The notes under the pieces: model-generated
What the model was told of the DNA's origin: nothing
What the model saw: only the letters and a program-made list of their open reading frames with translations
The model's database searches: none
Translations under genes and position numbers: made by a program
In this document: piece by piece, positions 19,118 to 29,720 of the stretch
How the letters are laid out: each line of letters opens with the position of its first letter
Position numbering within the stretch: the stretch's first letter is position 1
Source: an uncultured Clostridia bacterium
GTDB taxonomy: Bacteria > Bacillota > Clostridia > Christensenellales > UBA3700
NCBI GenBank assembly: GCA_947038565.1
Contig: CAMQWP010000003.1
Location: 149,183 to 202,989 of the forward strand
DNA length: 53,807 nucleotides
Reading direction: 5' to 3'

Positions 19118-19819
19118 ATGAAAAAAACTTATTTATTTAGCAATGTAATAATTTCACTAGTGTTAGTCAGCCTTACAATGCTAATATATTCTATAAATCC
19201 TATATCCACAACAGCGAGTACCACTCCGAAACCTATATACAAAGGCAACACGGAGACAAGTAACGTAAGCCTTATGATAAATGTGTATTGGGGTGATGAA
19301 TTTTTGCCGTCAATGCTAGATACACTTGATGAATACGATGTTAAAACGACATTTTTCTTCGGTGGTAGCTGGGTCGCAAAGAACGACACAATGTTAAAAG
19401 ATATCTATGCACGCGGACATGAAATAGCTAATCATGGTTATCTACACAAGGATCAAGACAAACTAGACCTAGAAGGGAATATGCGTGAGATCAGTGTAAC
19501 CCAAAGCCTTATAGAGCAAACAATAGGTATAAAAACTAATCTATTCGCTCCGCCATCAGGTGCTTTTAACGACTTTACTCTGGAGGCAAGTGCCACTCTG
19601 GGTCACACGACTATTATGTGGTCAAGAGATACTATAGACTGGCGAGACAAGAATGCCGACTTGATATATAAGCGTGCGACAAAAGACATCGCGGGTGGCG
19701 ACCTCATACTTATGCACCCTACTGCATGTACTGCGGAGGCTCTGCCTAAAATACTTAAGTTCTACGCAGAGAACAATCTAAAATGCTCTAAAGTAAGTGA
19801 TGTTATAAAATTTAACTAA
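19118..19819 (+). CDS. Polysaccharide deacetylase-like protein (YlxY type)
   Basis: A 233-aa exported protein: an N-terminal membrane anchor or signal (about residues 5-27) and a NodB-homology domain. Motif 2 is visible in HEIANHGYLH, motif 3 in FAPPSG, and the late His in LILMHPT. Motif 1, TFDDG in active deacetylases, reads INVYWGDE, so the catalytic Asp pair is not in place; this variant is typical of the YlxY branch next to pnp. AGAGG precedes the ATG; an in-frame GTG two codons earlier is part of that site. It is transcribed away from the M16 peptidase and towards pnp. Confidence 0.88.
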   Translation: MKKTYLFSNVIISLVLVSLTMLIYSINPISTTASTTPKPIYKGNTETSNVSLMINVYWGDEFLPSMLDTLDEYDVKTTFFFGGSWVAKNDTMLKDIYARGHEIANHGYLHKDQDKLDLEGNMREISVTQSLIEQTIGIKTNLFAPPSGAFNDFTLEASATLGHTTIMWSRDTIDWRDKNADLIYKRATKDIAGGDLILMHPTACTAEALPKILKFYAENNLKCSKVSDVIKFN

Positions 19820-20026
19820 TATATTCGCCCCGACATGATATTTACAACCTTTTAATACACACATGTAGTTTTGTACAACTGGTCGGTTATATGTAAAGCT
19901 AATGATCAATATTGAAATTTAACAGTAACATAAAGTGCTAATAAGTAATGCAAAAAAGCATTTAAGATAGTAACATCGACAATGCTTTAGGCAATAACTC
20001 GCATAATGATAAAAAATGTATTTAGA
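19820..20026. other. Convergent gap between the deacetylase gene and the pnp terminator
   Basis: About 200 bp with no gene. A loose dyad (AAAGCATT with AATGCTTT 18 nt apart, near 19954-19988) ends in U6 on the minus strand and could be a second weak terminator. Nothing else stands out. Confidence 0.5.
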
Positions 20027-20065
20027 TAAAAAAATAAGGCAAGCGATAAATTCGCTTGCCTTATT
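20027..20065 (-). terminator. Intrinsic terminator after pnp
   Basis: A perfect 14-bp stem (AATAAGGCAAGCGA and its complement), a 5-nt loop and a U7 run on the minus strand, about 80 nt after the pnp stop. Confidence 0.9.
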
Positions 20066-20147
20066 GGTTTTATTCTTTTAAGTTAATAAATAATGCTTTA
20101 TCTAAAATGTCTGATAACTCACAAACAGCTTTAATACTGCACGATTA

Positions 20148-22313
20148 TTATCTTCTATTTCCTCTGTTTCCGCCGCCACCAAACTTAGGCTCAGACTTTA
20201 CAGGAGGCTCAGACTTGATACCGCTACGCTCTAGTACTTCAACTAACTTAAGGTCAACTCTGCCTTTCTCATCAACTTTGATTACTTGAACTCTTACTTT
20301 ATCTTCCATATTAACAACGTCAGTTACGCACTCAACTCTGTCAGTAGACAACTTAGAGATGTGAACCATACCATCTTTACCATGAGAAATATTTACGAAT
20401 ACACCGAAGTCCATAAGTCTAACTACTTTACCATCGATAATCTCATTAAGCTCTGGTACTTTTACGATAGACATAACTATTGCTTTTGCAAGCTCAGCTT
20501 TTTCATAATCGACTGATGCGATAAATACTGTACCAGCTTCATTGATGTCGATTTTAACGCCTGTATCTTCTATGATCTTATTGATAACCTTACCACCGCT
20601 ACCGATAACCTCGCGGATTTTATCAGGATCGATATCGAAAGATATGATCTTTGGAGCGTAAGTAGAAAGTCTATCATTAGGCTTAGAAATAACTTCATTC
20701 ATTTTGTCAAGGATCTCAAGTCTACCTACACGTGCCTGCTCTAAAGCCTGACGTAAGATTTGCTCATTGATACCTTTGATCTTGATATCCATTTGGATAG
20801 CAGTGATACCGTCTTTAGTACCAGCCACTTTAAAGTCCATGTCACCCAAGAAGTCCTCTAGACCTTGGATATCAGTAAGTACTTTAACATTGCTCTTGTC
20901 TTCATTGCTGATAAGACCCATAGCAACACCCGCTACTGGAGCTTTGATAGGAACACCTGCGTCCATTAGAGAAAGTGAACTACCGCAAACACTTGCCATA
21001 GAAGTAGAACCGTTTGAGCTCATTACTTCACTTACAGTACGAATAGCGTAAGGGAAAGCGATCTCATTAGGAAGAACTGGCTCAAGTGCACGCTCTGCAA
21101 GAGCACCATGACCGATCTCACGACGACCTGGGCTACGCATAGGCTTAGCCTCACCAACACTGTAACCTGGGAAGTTATAGTGATGCATGTATCTCTTACG
21201 AACTTCTTCGTCAATGCCCTCTAGCTTTTGAACTTCGCTAATAGTGCCTAGTGTTGTGATATTAAGTACCTGAGTTTGACCACGAGTGAATACACCACTA
21301 CCATGAACTCTAGGAAGAATACCATGCTCACACCATATGTGTCTAATATCAGTGATTTGTCTACCGTCAGGACGGATACCAGTCTCTAATATTTTAGCAC
21401 GGATTTTCTCTTTCTTCATTTTGTATAAAACTTCAGCAATGTCTTTCTTGCCAGCTGGGAATATCTCAGCAAAGTGTGCAAAAACATCAGCGTCAAGCCC
21501 TGACTCAAGCTCCATACGAGCTTGTCTATCAAACTCATTAAGAGTTATATCCATCTTCGCATCTGTGTAAGCTCTAACAGCCTCATTGATATCAGCGTTA
21601 ACAGTATGAACTACAGGAGAAAGTTTAGGTTTGCCGATCTCAGCTTGAATAGTCTCGATGAAAGCAACGATCTTCTTGATCTCCTCATGAGCGAATAGAA
21701 TACCAGCGATCATCTCGTCCTCAGTAAGCTCATTACCACCAGCCTCTACCATTAAGATAGCGTCTTTAGTACCACTTACATTCAAGTGAAGAGTGCTTCT
21801 ATCACGTTGCTCTGATGTAGGGTTGATGATATACTCACCGTCAACGAAACCAACAACAACCGAACCAGTAGGTCCAGCAAAAGGAATATCAGAAATACTA
21901 AGTGCAACTGAACTACCGATCATAGCATAAACTTCAGGTGGAAAATTTGGCTCGATAGAAAGACAAGTAGCAACGACTGAAACGTCATTGAACATACCTT
22001 TTGGGAAAAGAGGTCTTAAAGGGCGGTCGATAAGACGGCACACTAAAATACCCTTGTCACTAGGACGAGCTTCTCTCTTTTTAAATCCTCCAGGGATTTT
22101 ACCAACTGAATACATTTTCTCCTCGAAGTCAACTCCAAGTGGGAAAAAGTCAATACCGTCTCTAGGTGATTTTGACATAGTAACGTTTACCATTACTACA
22201 GTCTCGCCACACTTAACTAGACAAGTACCATTAGTTTGACCACAGTAAGCGCCAGTCTCAATCTCGACTTCTCTGCCACCAATAATCGTTTTGTAAATCT
22301 TTCTCTCTTTCAT
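20148..22313 (-). CDS. pnp: Polyribonucleotide nucleotidyltransferase (PNPase)
   Basis: A 721-aa 3'-to-5' phosphorolytic exoribonuclease. Two RNase PH domains are visible (first with RLIDRPLRPLFPKG, second with RTVSEVMSSNGSTSMASVCG), then a KH domain (IREVIGSGGKVINKI) and an S1 domain (GKVVRLMDFGVFVNISHGKDGMVH, residues about 630-690). The tail ends with a Gly/Asn/Arg-rich stretch, GGGGNRGNRR, common in RNA-binding ends. The start is set by GGAGG 4 nt before the ATG; in-frame codons further up are rejected. It follows rpsO, as in most bacteria, with a terminator-like hairpin between them. Confidence 0.98.
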   Translation of the reverse strand: MKERKIYKTIIGGREVEIETGAYCGQTNGTCLVKCGETVVMVNVTMSKSPRDGIDFFPLGVDFEEKMYSVGKIPGGFKKREARPSDKGILVCRLIDRPLRPLFPKGMFNDVSVVATCLSIEPNFPPEVYAMIGSSVALSISDIPFAGPTGSVVVGFVDGEYIINPTSEQRDRSTLHLNVSGTKDAILMVEAGGNELTEDEMIAGILFAHEEIKKIVAFIETIQAEIGKPKLSPVVHTVNADINEAVRAYTDAKMDITLNEFDRQARMELESGLDADVFAHFAEIFPAGKKDIAEVLYKMKKEKIRAKILETGIRPDGRQITDIRHIWCEHGILPRVHGSGVFTRGQTQVLNITTLGTISEVQKLEGIDEEVRKRYMHHYNFPGYSVGEAKPMRSPGRREIGHGALAERALEPVLPNEIAFPYAIRTVSEVMSSNGSTSMASVCGSSLSLMDAGVPIKAPVAGVAMGLISNEDKSNVKVLTDIQGLEDFLGDMDFKVAGTKDGITAIQMDIKIKGINEQILRQALEQARVGRLEILDKMNEVISKPNDRLSTYAPKIISFDIDPDKIREVIGSGGKVINKIIEDTGVKIDINEAGTVFIASVDYEKAELAKAIVMSIVKVPELNEIIDGKVVRLMDFGVFVNISHGKDGMVHISKLSTDRVECVTDVVNMEDKVRVQVIKVDEKGRVDLKLVEVLERSGIKSEPPVKSEPKFGGGGNRGNRR

Positions 22314-22362
22314 ACATCCTCCTAACACACTGCCCACTATTAGCAGCGTTATCTACTATAAT

Positions 22363-22399
22363 AAAAAATTTACCCGAACATAGAATATTCGGGCAAATT
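22363..22399 (-). terminator. Terminator or attenuator between rpsO and pnp
   Basis: On the minus strand TTTGCCCGAA pairs with TTCGGGTAAA (one mismatch) and is followed by U6. It lies between rpsO and pnp, where hairpins that limit read-through and recruit processing are known in other bacteria. Confidence 0.8.
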
Positions 22400-22408
22400 A
22401 TTAAATTC

Positions 22409-22675
22409 TTACTTTCTTAGCTCTAACTTAACTAGTATAGCTCTGTATCTCTCGATCTCAGTATTCTTAAGGTAAGTTAAAAGTTTTCTTCTCTTAGCAA
22501 CCATTTGTAATAGACCACGACGGCTATGGTTATCTTTCTTATGCATAGCAAAGTGAGCCTTTAGTGACTCGATACGAGCTGTTAAAAGTGCGATTTGCAC
22601 TTCTGGAGAACCAGTATCTCCCTCGTGTTGTGCGTGTGCTAAAATTACTTCTTGTTTAGTCATATTAGTATCCAT
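22409..22675 (-). CDS. rpsO: 30S ribosomal protein S15
   Basis: An 88-aa protein of exactly the family size. Typical signatures are [16 protein letters not shown], the [18 protein letters not shown] helix-turn and [14 protein letters not shown]15 is a primary binder of the 16S rRNA central domain. GAGGAG lies 8 nt before the ATG. It is followed by pnp on the same strand. Confidence 0.98.
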   Translation of the reverse strand: MDTNMTKQEVILAHAQHEGDTGSPEVQIALLTARIESLKAHFAMHKKDNHSRRGLLQMVAKRRKLLTYLKNTEIERYRAILVKLELRK

Positions 22676-22954
22676 TTCATTATCTCCTCAGATATTTTAT
22701 TTATTCCATAAAACCATGTGATACATTGGAATTTGCAAAACATAGTAATAGGTACATTAGTATTTTAACACATAACACTGATTATGTAAACTAAAATAAC
22801 GATATTTTTCTCGATTTTGCGACAAATTAACCTTTACTAATCATTATTACAATAACATTTCATGGATATACATGTTATTTGTCTTCACTTCTTAATCATT
22901 ATCGCAATGCATTATTGATATTATATAATTATCATCATAGTCGCACGCGGTATG

Positions 22955-24391
22955 TCAGCTAAAAAAATTCTTTTTATCGCTTAATATTTTCTCTTCTCTC
23001 TCCATGTACACATCTATGCCTTTTGGATTTGCAAGTCGCTCAATCCTACCTTCGCTATGAAAAACACGCTTAGAAATTCCACCCGCACCAGTCGCGATGA
23101 TAGTATGAGTTTCTTCCATGATATCTATATTATATATGCATGCCTTGCCGTCTTTCATGTAGCCAGTATTATCTAGGTTTCCACTCATATATTTTTGCTT
23201 ATACATATAATACGGAGTATATCCAGCACCTTCGATAGCACGCCTAGAATAATCAACCATCTTTGTCGGCAAGTCCACTCCATAGTTATCATAACTAGCG
23301 AGCTTTAAACCGCTTCCCTTTTTGATAGCAAGAGTATGCACTGTGATATTGTCTGGGGCTAGTTTTATAGCCTCGTCTACAGAGTATTTAAAATCATCAA
23401 AGCTCTCGTCTGGCAACATCGCGATAAGATCCATATTTATATCGAAGTCATATTCACGTGCCATTTTATACACATCGTATATCATACTAGAGGTGTGATT
23501 TCGTCCTACAGTAGCAAGCGTCTTATCATTGAAAGTTTGTGGGTTTATACTTATCCTAGTCACTCCACACCTTGCCATGGTATCTAGTTTTGCACGTGTG
23601 ATGGTATCTGGTCTACCCGCTTCCACAGTAAACTCGTCGCACTCAATACCGACAATAGCACTTATGACGGCATCAAAGTCCGCCTCTGACAAACTAGTAG
23701 GAGTACCACCGCCAACATAGATACTTCTGATCTTATATCCGCTATCTATTACTAGCTTTTTGCATGACTCTATCTCTCGAATAAGCTGTGCAACGTATGG
23801 TGCGACCCAATGCTTTATTCTGCCTAACTCCGCCGATATGAAAGAGCAATAACTACATCTACTAACACAAATAGGAATATTTACGAAAAAATCCGCCTCG
23901 CCTTCATTTAGACTATATATCCCTGCCTGATTATCGCATATTTCACGAATAAGTTTAGTAGTATCCTCATTTACTCTCATAAAATCAGTAAAATACTCAT
24001 ACGCGTCACCGTCACTTGCTTCACGCTCGTGGTAGAGTTTTGTAGGACGTATGCCAGTCAGCGAGCCATAAGGAAGTGAAACATTTGTCTTTTCAGACAA
24101 CAAATCGTAAAGCATTACTTTCGACACTCTTTTTACTTCGCTCTTAGCTTTTATCTCGCCAAATCCTTTTATATCTACGATTTCGCTCTGTGTATAATCA
24201 GCATACGCGACAGTTATTTTTACTTTTTCGGGTATAGAATAATCCGAAATACTGCCTTGTCCGCTCTCGCAAACTATAGAAACATTACACTCTTCAGCGT
24301 CCTCTACTACAGTTACATGCGGTGAGAAAAGTCTGATTATATCCATAAAATCCAGCTCAAAACTGGTATTTGTAGTAAGCCTTAACTCCAT
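22955..24391 (-). CDS. hemZ: Coproporphyrinogen III oxidase-like radical-SAM protein HemZ
   Basis: A 478-aa radical-SAM protein of the HemZ branch of the HemN family. It has an N-terminal extension of about 165 residues with SLPYGSLTGIRPTKLYH, the 4Fe-4S motif CVSRCSYC (about residue 173), GGGTPTSL, and DNITVHTLAIKKGS. HemZ is annotated as oxygen-independent coproporphyrinogen dehydrogenase, but many HemN relatives without haem synthesis act as haem chaperones; no other haem gene is in the window, so the exact reaction is uncertain. It overlaps the MBL gene by 10 nt in the recJ-relA-MBL-hemZ unit. Confidence 0.88.
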   Translation of the reverse strand: MELRLTTNTSFELDFMDIIRLFSPHVTVVEDAEECNVSIVCESGQGSISDYSIPEKVKITVAYADYTQSEIVDIKGFGEIKAKSEVKRVSKVMLYDLLSEKTNVSLPYGSLTGIRPTKLYHEREASDGDAYEYFTDFMRVNEDTTKLIREICDNQAGIYSLNEGEADFFVNIPICVSRCSYCSFISAELGRIKHWVAPYVAQLIREIESCKKLVIDSGYKIRSIYVGGGTPTSLSEADFDAVISAIVGIECDEFTVEAGRPDTITRAKLDTMARCGVTRISINPQTFNDKTLATVGRNHTSSMIYDVYKMAREYDFDINMDLIAMLPDESFDDFKYSVDEAIKLAPDNITVHTLAIKKGSGLKLASYDNYGVDLPTKMVDYSRRAIEGAGYTPYYMYKQKYMSGNLDNTGYMKDGKACIYNIDIMEETHTIIATGAGGISKRVFHSEGRIERLANPKGIDVYMEREEKILSDKKNFFS

Positions 24392-25008
24392 AGTATCATA
24401 TTACCTTTTCGCTCACGACTCATAGTCGTGCTGTTGCCGTGACCTGATAAAATTTTATACTCACCTTCTAGTTCAAATACTTTATTAATGATAGAATTTT
24501 TTAGCTGTGACAAACTACCGTCTTCGAAATCGTACCTGCCGTAAGACTGATCGAAAATAGTATCTCCGCTAAATATAACATCGCCCAACACGTAGCATAC
24601 TGAACCTACAGAATGACCTGGCGTATGGATGACCTTAAACTCAAGACCTAGCAACTCAAGCACATCATTGTCTTCCACGAAATCAGTGGCATTAAATGGC
24701 TCTATGCGGAACTGTACAAGCCTATTGCCTATCACATTCCCGTTGCATTTAGGATTATCCGCCTCATGAATATACACACCCACTCCACCCGCTAAGAACG
24801 GAGCAACACCCTTGATATGATCAAAGTGTCCGTGAGTAAGAAGCACTGCCTCGACATGCAAATTTTGTCTTAAAATCTCATCGTTAATGACGCGACTTGC
24901 AGGATCTATAACCACCGCCGAGCCGTCTTTTATTACTATATAAGTGTTGTTTTGTAATGGTCCGTTTTTTATTTCTTGAATTTTATAATCTTTATACTCT
25001 ATATACAT
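24382..25008 (-). CDS. MBL-fold metallo-hydrolase (glyoxalase II-like)
   Basis: A 208-aa metallo-beta-lactamase-fold hydrolase. The HxHxDH metal motif reads THGHFDHIKG (about residue 60), with the second His in VIHTPGHSVGSVC, the Asp in VIFSGDTIFD and the last His in LSGHGNSTTM. This is the YcbL/YqgX-like group commonly placed after relA in Clostridia; the substrate is not proven. The start lies inside the end of relA (17-nt overlap), with GGAG 6 nt before the ATG, so it is coupled. Confidence 0.92.
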   Translation of the reverse strand: MYIEYKDYKIQEIKNGPLQNNTYIVIKDGSAVVIDPASRVINDEILRQNLHVEAVLLTHGHFDHIKGVAPFLAGGVGVYIHEADNPKCNGNVIGNRLVQFRIEPFNATDFVEDNDVLELLGLEFKVIHTPGHSVGSVCYVLGDVIFSGDTIFDQSYGRYDFEDGSLSQLKNSIINKVFELEGEYKILSGHGNSTTMSRERKGNMILWS

Positions 25009-27136
25009 TAGTTACTCCATCTATCCCGTTTAACTTACGGATAAGTTCTGCCAACTCTTCCACGCCGCATATCTCTACGCCTATAGAAATAATAGCCTTT
25101 AAGTCGTCTTCTACACGTGCATTTACTTTGTTTATTGTCTTTTTACTATTTGCAAACATCATAGTTATATCTAGCAAGAAATGACTGCTATTTATACCTA
25201 TTATCTCAAGATTAGCAGTAAATTTCGATTGCAAATGTTCTGGCCATGTTGCTTCGATAATACGCTCTGTCTCGACATTTTTCATGTTCGGACAGTCACT
25301 TCTATGGATAGAAACGCCTCTCCCCCTTGACACATAACCGATGATTTTATCGCCTGGAACAGGATTACAACAATGCGAAAGACGTATCAAGAAATCATCA
25401 AAACCACGTATCAAAATACCACTATGAGTTTTGTTTTTCGGGTCATGATTCTTGCTTACTTCTATCACCGAAGGAGTAGTCGCGATAGACTTTTTGAATA
25501 TATCTATTAGCTTTAGAATGATCTTATTAGTTGTAAAATTACCATATCCGACTTCCGCGTATACGTCCTCCATATCACTTAGTGAGTACCTTGTACGCAT
25601 ATGCTTGTGCCACTCTTCATTCGCGATAAGCTCGGACATACTATATCCTCTATGTTTCGCTTCACGCTCTAGCATTTCGCGACCACGCTTGATATTTTCC
25701 TCACGCATCTCTTTTTTGAAGAATGTGCGTATCTTGTTTCTAGCTGACGGCGTCACTACAAACTTCAGCCAGTCCCTACTCGGGCCTTTAGAATTATTCG
25801 AAGTAATTACCTCTATAATAGTGTTATTAGTTAGCCTAGTATTAAGTGGAACTATCTTACCATCCATCTTAATTCCAATACATTTATTACCTACTGCCGA
25901 GTGCACATAGTAAGCAAAATCCACACCAGTAGCACCTTGTGGCAGACTTACAACATCGCCTTTTGGAGTCATAACAAACACTTCATCAGGATACAAGTCA
26001 AGTTTCAGCGATCGCAAAAACTCTGCATTATCCTTCAAGTCTTTTTGTACTTCCATAACACTTCTTAGCCATTGTACTCTATCTTCCACAAGCGTTTGAT
26101 TGCCTGAGAATAGACCTTCTTTGTACTTCCAGTGTGCCGCTATACCATACTCAGCAATAGCGTGCATCTCCGAAGTCCTTATTTGCACCTCAAATGGTGA
26201 TGAATATCTAGATATAACAGTGGTATGAAGTGATTGATATTTATTGTCTTTTGGCATAGCGATATAGTCTTTAAATCGTCCCGGTAATGGCTTCCACATA
26301 GTATGGATCACGCCTAACACCGCATAACAATCCTTGATATTATCGACTATGATTCGGACTGCTATAAGGTCATATATTTGTTCAAAATCTTTTCCCGACT
26401 TTATTTTTTTATAGATACTATAGAAATGTTTAGGTCTGCCATTAACTTCAGCCTTTATATTCATCTCGTTTAGTTTAACATTTATCTCGCCTACAACCTT
26501 AGTTACGAACTCCTGTCTCTCTACCTTTTTCGCGGCAACTTGTTCGACTAATGCATAATACTCATCAGTCGCAATATATCTCATAGATAAGTCTTCTAAC
26601 TCACCTTTTATAGTACCCATACCAAGTCTTGCTGCTATCGGTGCATATATTTCAAGCGTTTCTTTAGCGGTAAGTATTTGCTTTTCTGGGGCTTTGAATG
26701 ATAATGTTCGCATGTTATGAAGTCTATCACACAGCTTGATAATTATTACTCTTATGTCATCACTCATAGCAAATAACATCTTACGCAAGTTCTCAGCCTG
26801 TTCGTCTTCTTTAGACTTAAACTGGACTCTATCTAGCTTTGTAACGCCTAACACAAGCATAACTACAGTCTTACCAAATTGATCTTCTAGCTCAGCCGCA
26901 GTGCACGGAGTATCCTCTACTACATCATGAAGAAAGGCCGCCATTACAGTCTCATAGTCAAGACCCAAATCCACTAAAATCTCACTTACCGCACAAGGAT
27001 GAATAAAATAATCCTCTCCAGACTGACGCTTTTGTCCTGTATGAGCTTGCTTTGCGAAATCATAAGCCTTGCGCAGTTTCTCGTACTGCTCAGCAGGATA
27101 ATGAAGTTTAATTTTTTCTAATATAATCTTATCCAT
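24992..27136 (-). CDS. relA: Bifunctional (p)ppGpp synthetase/hydrolase RelA/SpoT
   Basis: A 714-aa long Rsh enzyme for the stringent response. The hydrolase HD domain is intact (FLHDVVEDTPCTAAEL and LCDRLHNMRTL), the synthetase domain has FKDYIAMPKDNKYQSLHTTV, then TGS (VFVMTPKGDVVSLPQGATGVDFAY) and a C-terminal ACT domain. Both active sites look functional. GAGAGG lies before the ATG; the gene overlaps the recJ stop by 8 nt. It is part of the recJ-relA-MBL-hemZ operon typical of Clostridia. Confidence 0.97.
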   Translation of the reverse strand: MDKIILEKIKLHYPAEQYEKLRKAYDFAKQAHTGQKRQSGEDYFIHPCAVSEILVDLGLDYETVMAAFLHDVVEDTPCTAAELEDQFGKTVVMLVLGVTKLDRVQFKSKEDEQAENLRKMLFAMSDDIRVIIIKLCDRLHNMRTLSFKAPEKQILTAKETLEIYAPIAARLGMGTIKGELEDLSMRYIATDEYYALVEQVAAKKVERQEFVTKVVGEINVKLNEMNIKAEVNGRPKHFYSIYKKIKSGKDFEQIYDLIAVRIIVDNIKDCYAVLGVIHTMWKPLPGRFKDYIAMPKDNKYQSLHTTVISRYSSPFEVQIRTSEMHAIAEYGIAAHWKYKEGLFSGNQTLVEDRVQWLRSVMEVQKDLKDNAEFLRSLKLDLYPDEVFVMTPKGDVVSLPQGATGVDFAYYVHSAVGNKCIGIKMDGKIVPLNTRLTNNTIIEVITSNNSKGPSRDWLKFVVTPSARNKIRTFFKKEMREENIKRGREMLEREAKHRGYSMSELIANEEWHKHMRTRYSLSDMEDVYAEVGYGNFTTNKIILKLIDIFKKSIATTPSVIEVSKNHDPKNKTHSGILIRGFDDFLIRLSHCCNPVPGDKIIGYVSRGRGVSIHRSDCPNMKNVETERIIEATWPEHLQSKFTANLEIIGINSSHFLLDITMMFANSKKTINKVNARVEDDLKAIISIGVEICGVEELAELIRKLNGIDGVTNVYRV

Positions 27137-29498
27137 ATATTACCTCTCTAATCTTAGTGTATATTGTACTACTCTCAAGGCTTGTGCGAACAGCTTTGTC
27201 CACCATTAAATACCCACCTCTCATTCTGATGATTTTCAGCTCAAAGAATACGAATAACGCCATATAAAACTCTATAATATTGCCTCCATGCTTAGGCATG
27301 TACACGTCGTAAAGCTCTGCCAAATTAGTGAGTTTTACGTGTTTTGAAAGTATAGTGTTGACATATCCGAATACCCTACGCATAGCGTCGACATCAGGGA
27401 AAGCCCTCTTCACACGTTCAACACCATCAGTCCATTTGCTATCCGAAACGTAGCATATAGATACATCTTTATTTAGCTTATAATAATCTATTACGCCACG
27501 GGAAATAGGCTCATCCAGGAATACGATACTGCTATAGTATACTACATTGTTGCTCATATCCATATCTAAAATAATTCTATTGTATGGGTTATCTTCGCTA
27601 ATATTCCTTATATCTTCTCTTATAACTACACCGTCTAACACCTTGATATATTTATTATAAGTGCTTGCACTGCTTGCCACGTAGAGTGTGCCGAAAAGCG
27701 AGTTTTTGCTTACTGCCCTTACGTCCGCTTCGCTGATATAATTTATATCGAATATCGTACTATCATCATACTTTGCGTTATACAAATACTTTATCGCAAG
27801 ATAATCTTCATCACCTTTAAAGTTACTCATATCAAGCTCCATGCTACGCACTATACCTTGTACATATTTGCGGTTATTAAATATTTTACATGACAACTCA
27901 GCTACGGCATGCTTGCGACTTGCATCATTTACTGCTGACATATGACCAAACCCGCCAAAAGACACTAGTTCAAATTCATCACTATATTTGCTTTTTGTAT
28001 GCTTAGTCGTAGTTATCCTATTGAAGTCACTACTCCAGTTCGCTATCTTATATACTGGCGAAGGATTAGCACATCCACAAGGCTCTAGCATGCTAAGCTC
28101 ATCAGTCAACTGCAAGCTCACTTTCTCCGCTGTTTTTTCTTGATCATAAATTGTATGAGGCAAGAAAATATCGTCACTTACAGTCCTTACGTATTCATTA
28201 ATTGCCATAACAAATGACTCAATATTATATGTTGTGACGCTTAGACCACATGCCATTTTATGCCCGCCGTACGAGTTTAAAAATCCACTAGTTGCACATA
28301 AGCAGTCGTGCATATTTATCCCTTCCACACTGCGACATGAACCTTTATATATACCGTCTATTTCAGTAAGAAGTATTACAGGACGATGGAACATGCTTAC
28401 AAGCCTAGAACAAGCTATACCTAGCACCCCCGCTTCCCACTTATCACTATATAGTACTATTATCTTATTATTTACTAGATCAAATGACTCTAATTCTGTA
28501 AGCACATCAGTAACTAAATCCTCTGTGAACTGTTGTCTATCTGTGTTATTTACAGTCGCACCCTCTACTAAATGCTTTACAAAAAAGTAGTCAGGATCGG
28601 TCAGCATTGCTACTGACTTCATAGGGTCCGAAAGTCTACCAATAGCATTGATTTTCGGTACAATCCTAAATGCAATATCAGTACTAGTAGCCATATTCCC
28701 CTCAGGAATACCAACGCTCTCAAGCAATAGCTTTGTATTCATTCTAGCTCGTGCATTAAGTATTTGCATACCATAACTTACTATTATTCTATTATCTCCG
28801 ACAAGAGGGACGATATCTCCGATAGTCGCCATACAAGCTAGATCGATATAATACATAAGTGCCTTTTGTCCGCCAATTGCCTCGCAAAGTCTAAGTGCAA
28901 TACCTGCACCGCAAAGCTCATTAAAAGTATCTTCGCTCATGTCTATTTTAGGATCAATGGTAATACACTCTGGTAGTATTTCAGGTGGCTCGTGGTGATC
29001 AGTAACTATAAAATCAAGACCAAGCTCATTAATACCGTACCGTATCTCTTCATGAGAAGATATTCCGCAGTCAACAGTAATAACTAAGTCTGGCAAGTAC
29101 TCTTCTGCAATATGCTCGATAGTTCTATTACTTAGCCCGTAGCCGTCTTTTTTTCTATGCGGGATAAAATAATGAACAGTAGCACCTAGAGAGCTCAAGA
29201 ACAAATATAGTATAGAAGACGCACATACACCGTCGCAGTCATAATCACCATAGATAACTATCACTTCGTCTTGATCTACAGCTTTTTTAATCCTATCTCT
29301 AGCCTGCTCCATGCCAGAATAATTAAATACTGGTGTAAGGTTTGCTATATTAGGGTGCAAAAATCCTGATATTTCGTTGCTATCAGTTATATCACGCATG
29401 CAAAGTAACTCTGCCATATCTCTAGATATGTCATTTTCTCCGGATACTCTGTTTATAACCTCTTCTGGCACATGCTTTCTTTTAACTAGATAATCCAT
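27129..29498 (-). CDS. recJ: Single-strand DNA exonuclease RecJ
   Basis: A 789-aa DHH-family 5'-to-3' exonuclease. Motif I is VIYGDYDCDGVCASSI, the DHH motif VTDHHEPPEI, and the DHHA1 region has INSYGGHKMACGLSV (as FLNSYGGHKMACGL). The core of about 560 residues is followed by a C-terminal extension of about 200 residues, longer than E. coli RecJ but common in Firmicutes. Start placed at the ATG five bases after GGAG; a GTG two codons upstream overlaps that site. It leads the recJ-relA-MBL-hemZ unit. Confidence 0.96.
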   Translation of the reverse strand: MDYLVKRKHVPEEVINRVSGENDISRDMAELLCMRDITDSNEISGFLHPNIANLTPVFNYSGMEQARDRIKKAVDQDEVIVIYGDYDCDGVCASSILYLFLSSLGATVHYFIPHRKKDGYGLSNRTIEHIAEEYLPDLVITVDCGISSHEEIRYGINELGLDFIVTDHHEPPEILPECITIDPKIDMSEDTFNELCGAGIALRLCEAIGGQKALMYYIDLACMATIGDIVPLVGDNRIIVSYGMQILNARARMNTKLLLESVGIPEGNMATSTDIAFRIVPKINAIGRLSDPMKSVAMLTDPDYFFVKHLVEGATVNNTDRQQFTEDLVTDVLTELESFDLVNNKIIVLYSDKWEAGVLGIACSRLVSMFHRPVILLTEIDGIYKGSCRSVEGINMHDCLCATSGFLNSYGGHKMACGLSVTTYNIESFVMAINEYVRTVSDDIFLPHTIYDQEKTAEKVSLQLTDELSMLEPCGCANPSPVYKIANWSSDFNRITTTKHTKSKYSDEFELVSFGGFGHMSAVNDASRKHAVAELSCKIFNNRKYVQGIVRSMELDMSNFKGDEDYLAIKYLYNAKYDDSTIFDINYISEADVRAVSKNSLFGTLYVASSASTYNKYIKVLDGVVIREDIRNISEDNPYNRIILDMDMSNNVVYYSSIVFLDEPISRGVIDYYKLNKDVSICYVSDSKWTDGVERVKRAFPDVDAMRRVFGYVNTILSKHVKLTNLAELYDVYMPKHGGNIIEFYMALFVFFELKIIRMRGGYLMVDKAVRTSLESSTIYTKIREVIYG

Positions 29499-29515
29499 AC
29501 TCACTCCATATTCAA

Positions 29516-29541
29516 ACTAGGATAAAATAATATATCCTAGT
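29516..29541. repeat. Perfect 9-bp inverted repeat just upstream of recJ
   Basis: ACTAGGATA and TATCCTAGT flank an 8-nt AT loop, ending about 18 nt before the recJ start. It could be a leader hairpin or operator. No recJ promoter of good quality was found to decide. Confidence 0.5.
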
Positions 29542-29720
29542 ACATTTTTATAATACTAGAATAAATGTTTATTTACCCTAAAGATGCTCTTATTAAGACA
29601 ATTTATACACTTATACATTAAAACAAGTATAATATATTATTATACACTATTTTTCGTTTTTTTTCAATGCCTATTTAATAATTATAGGATAATATTACAA
29701 GATAACTACTAATTTTGGCA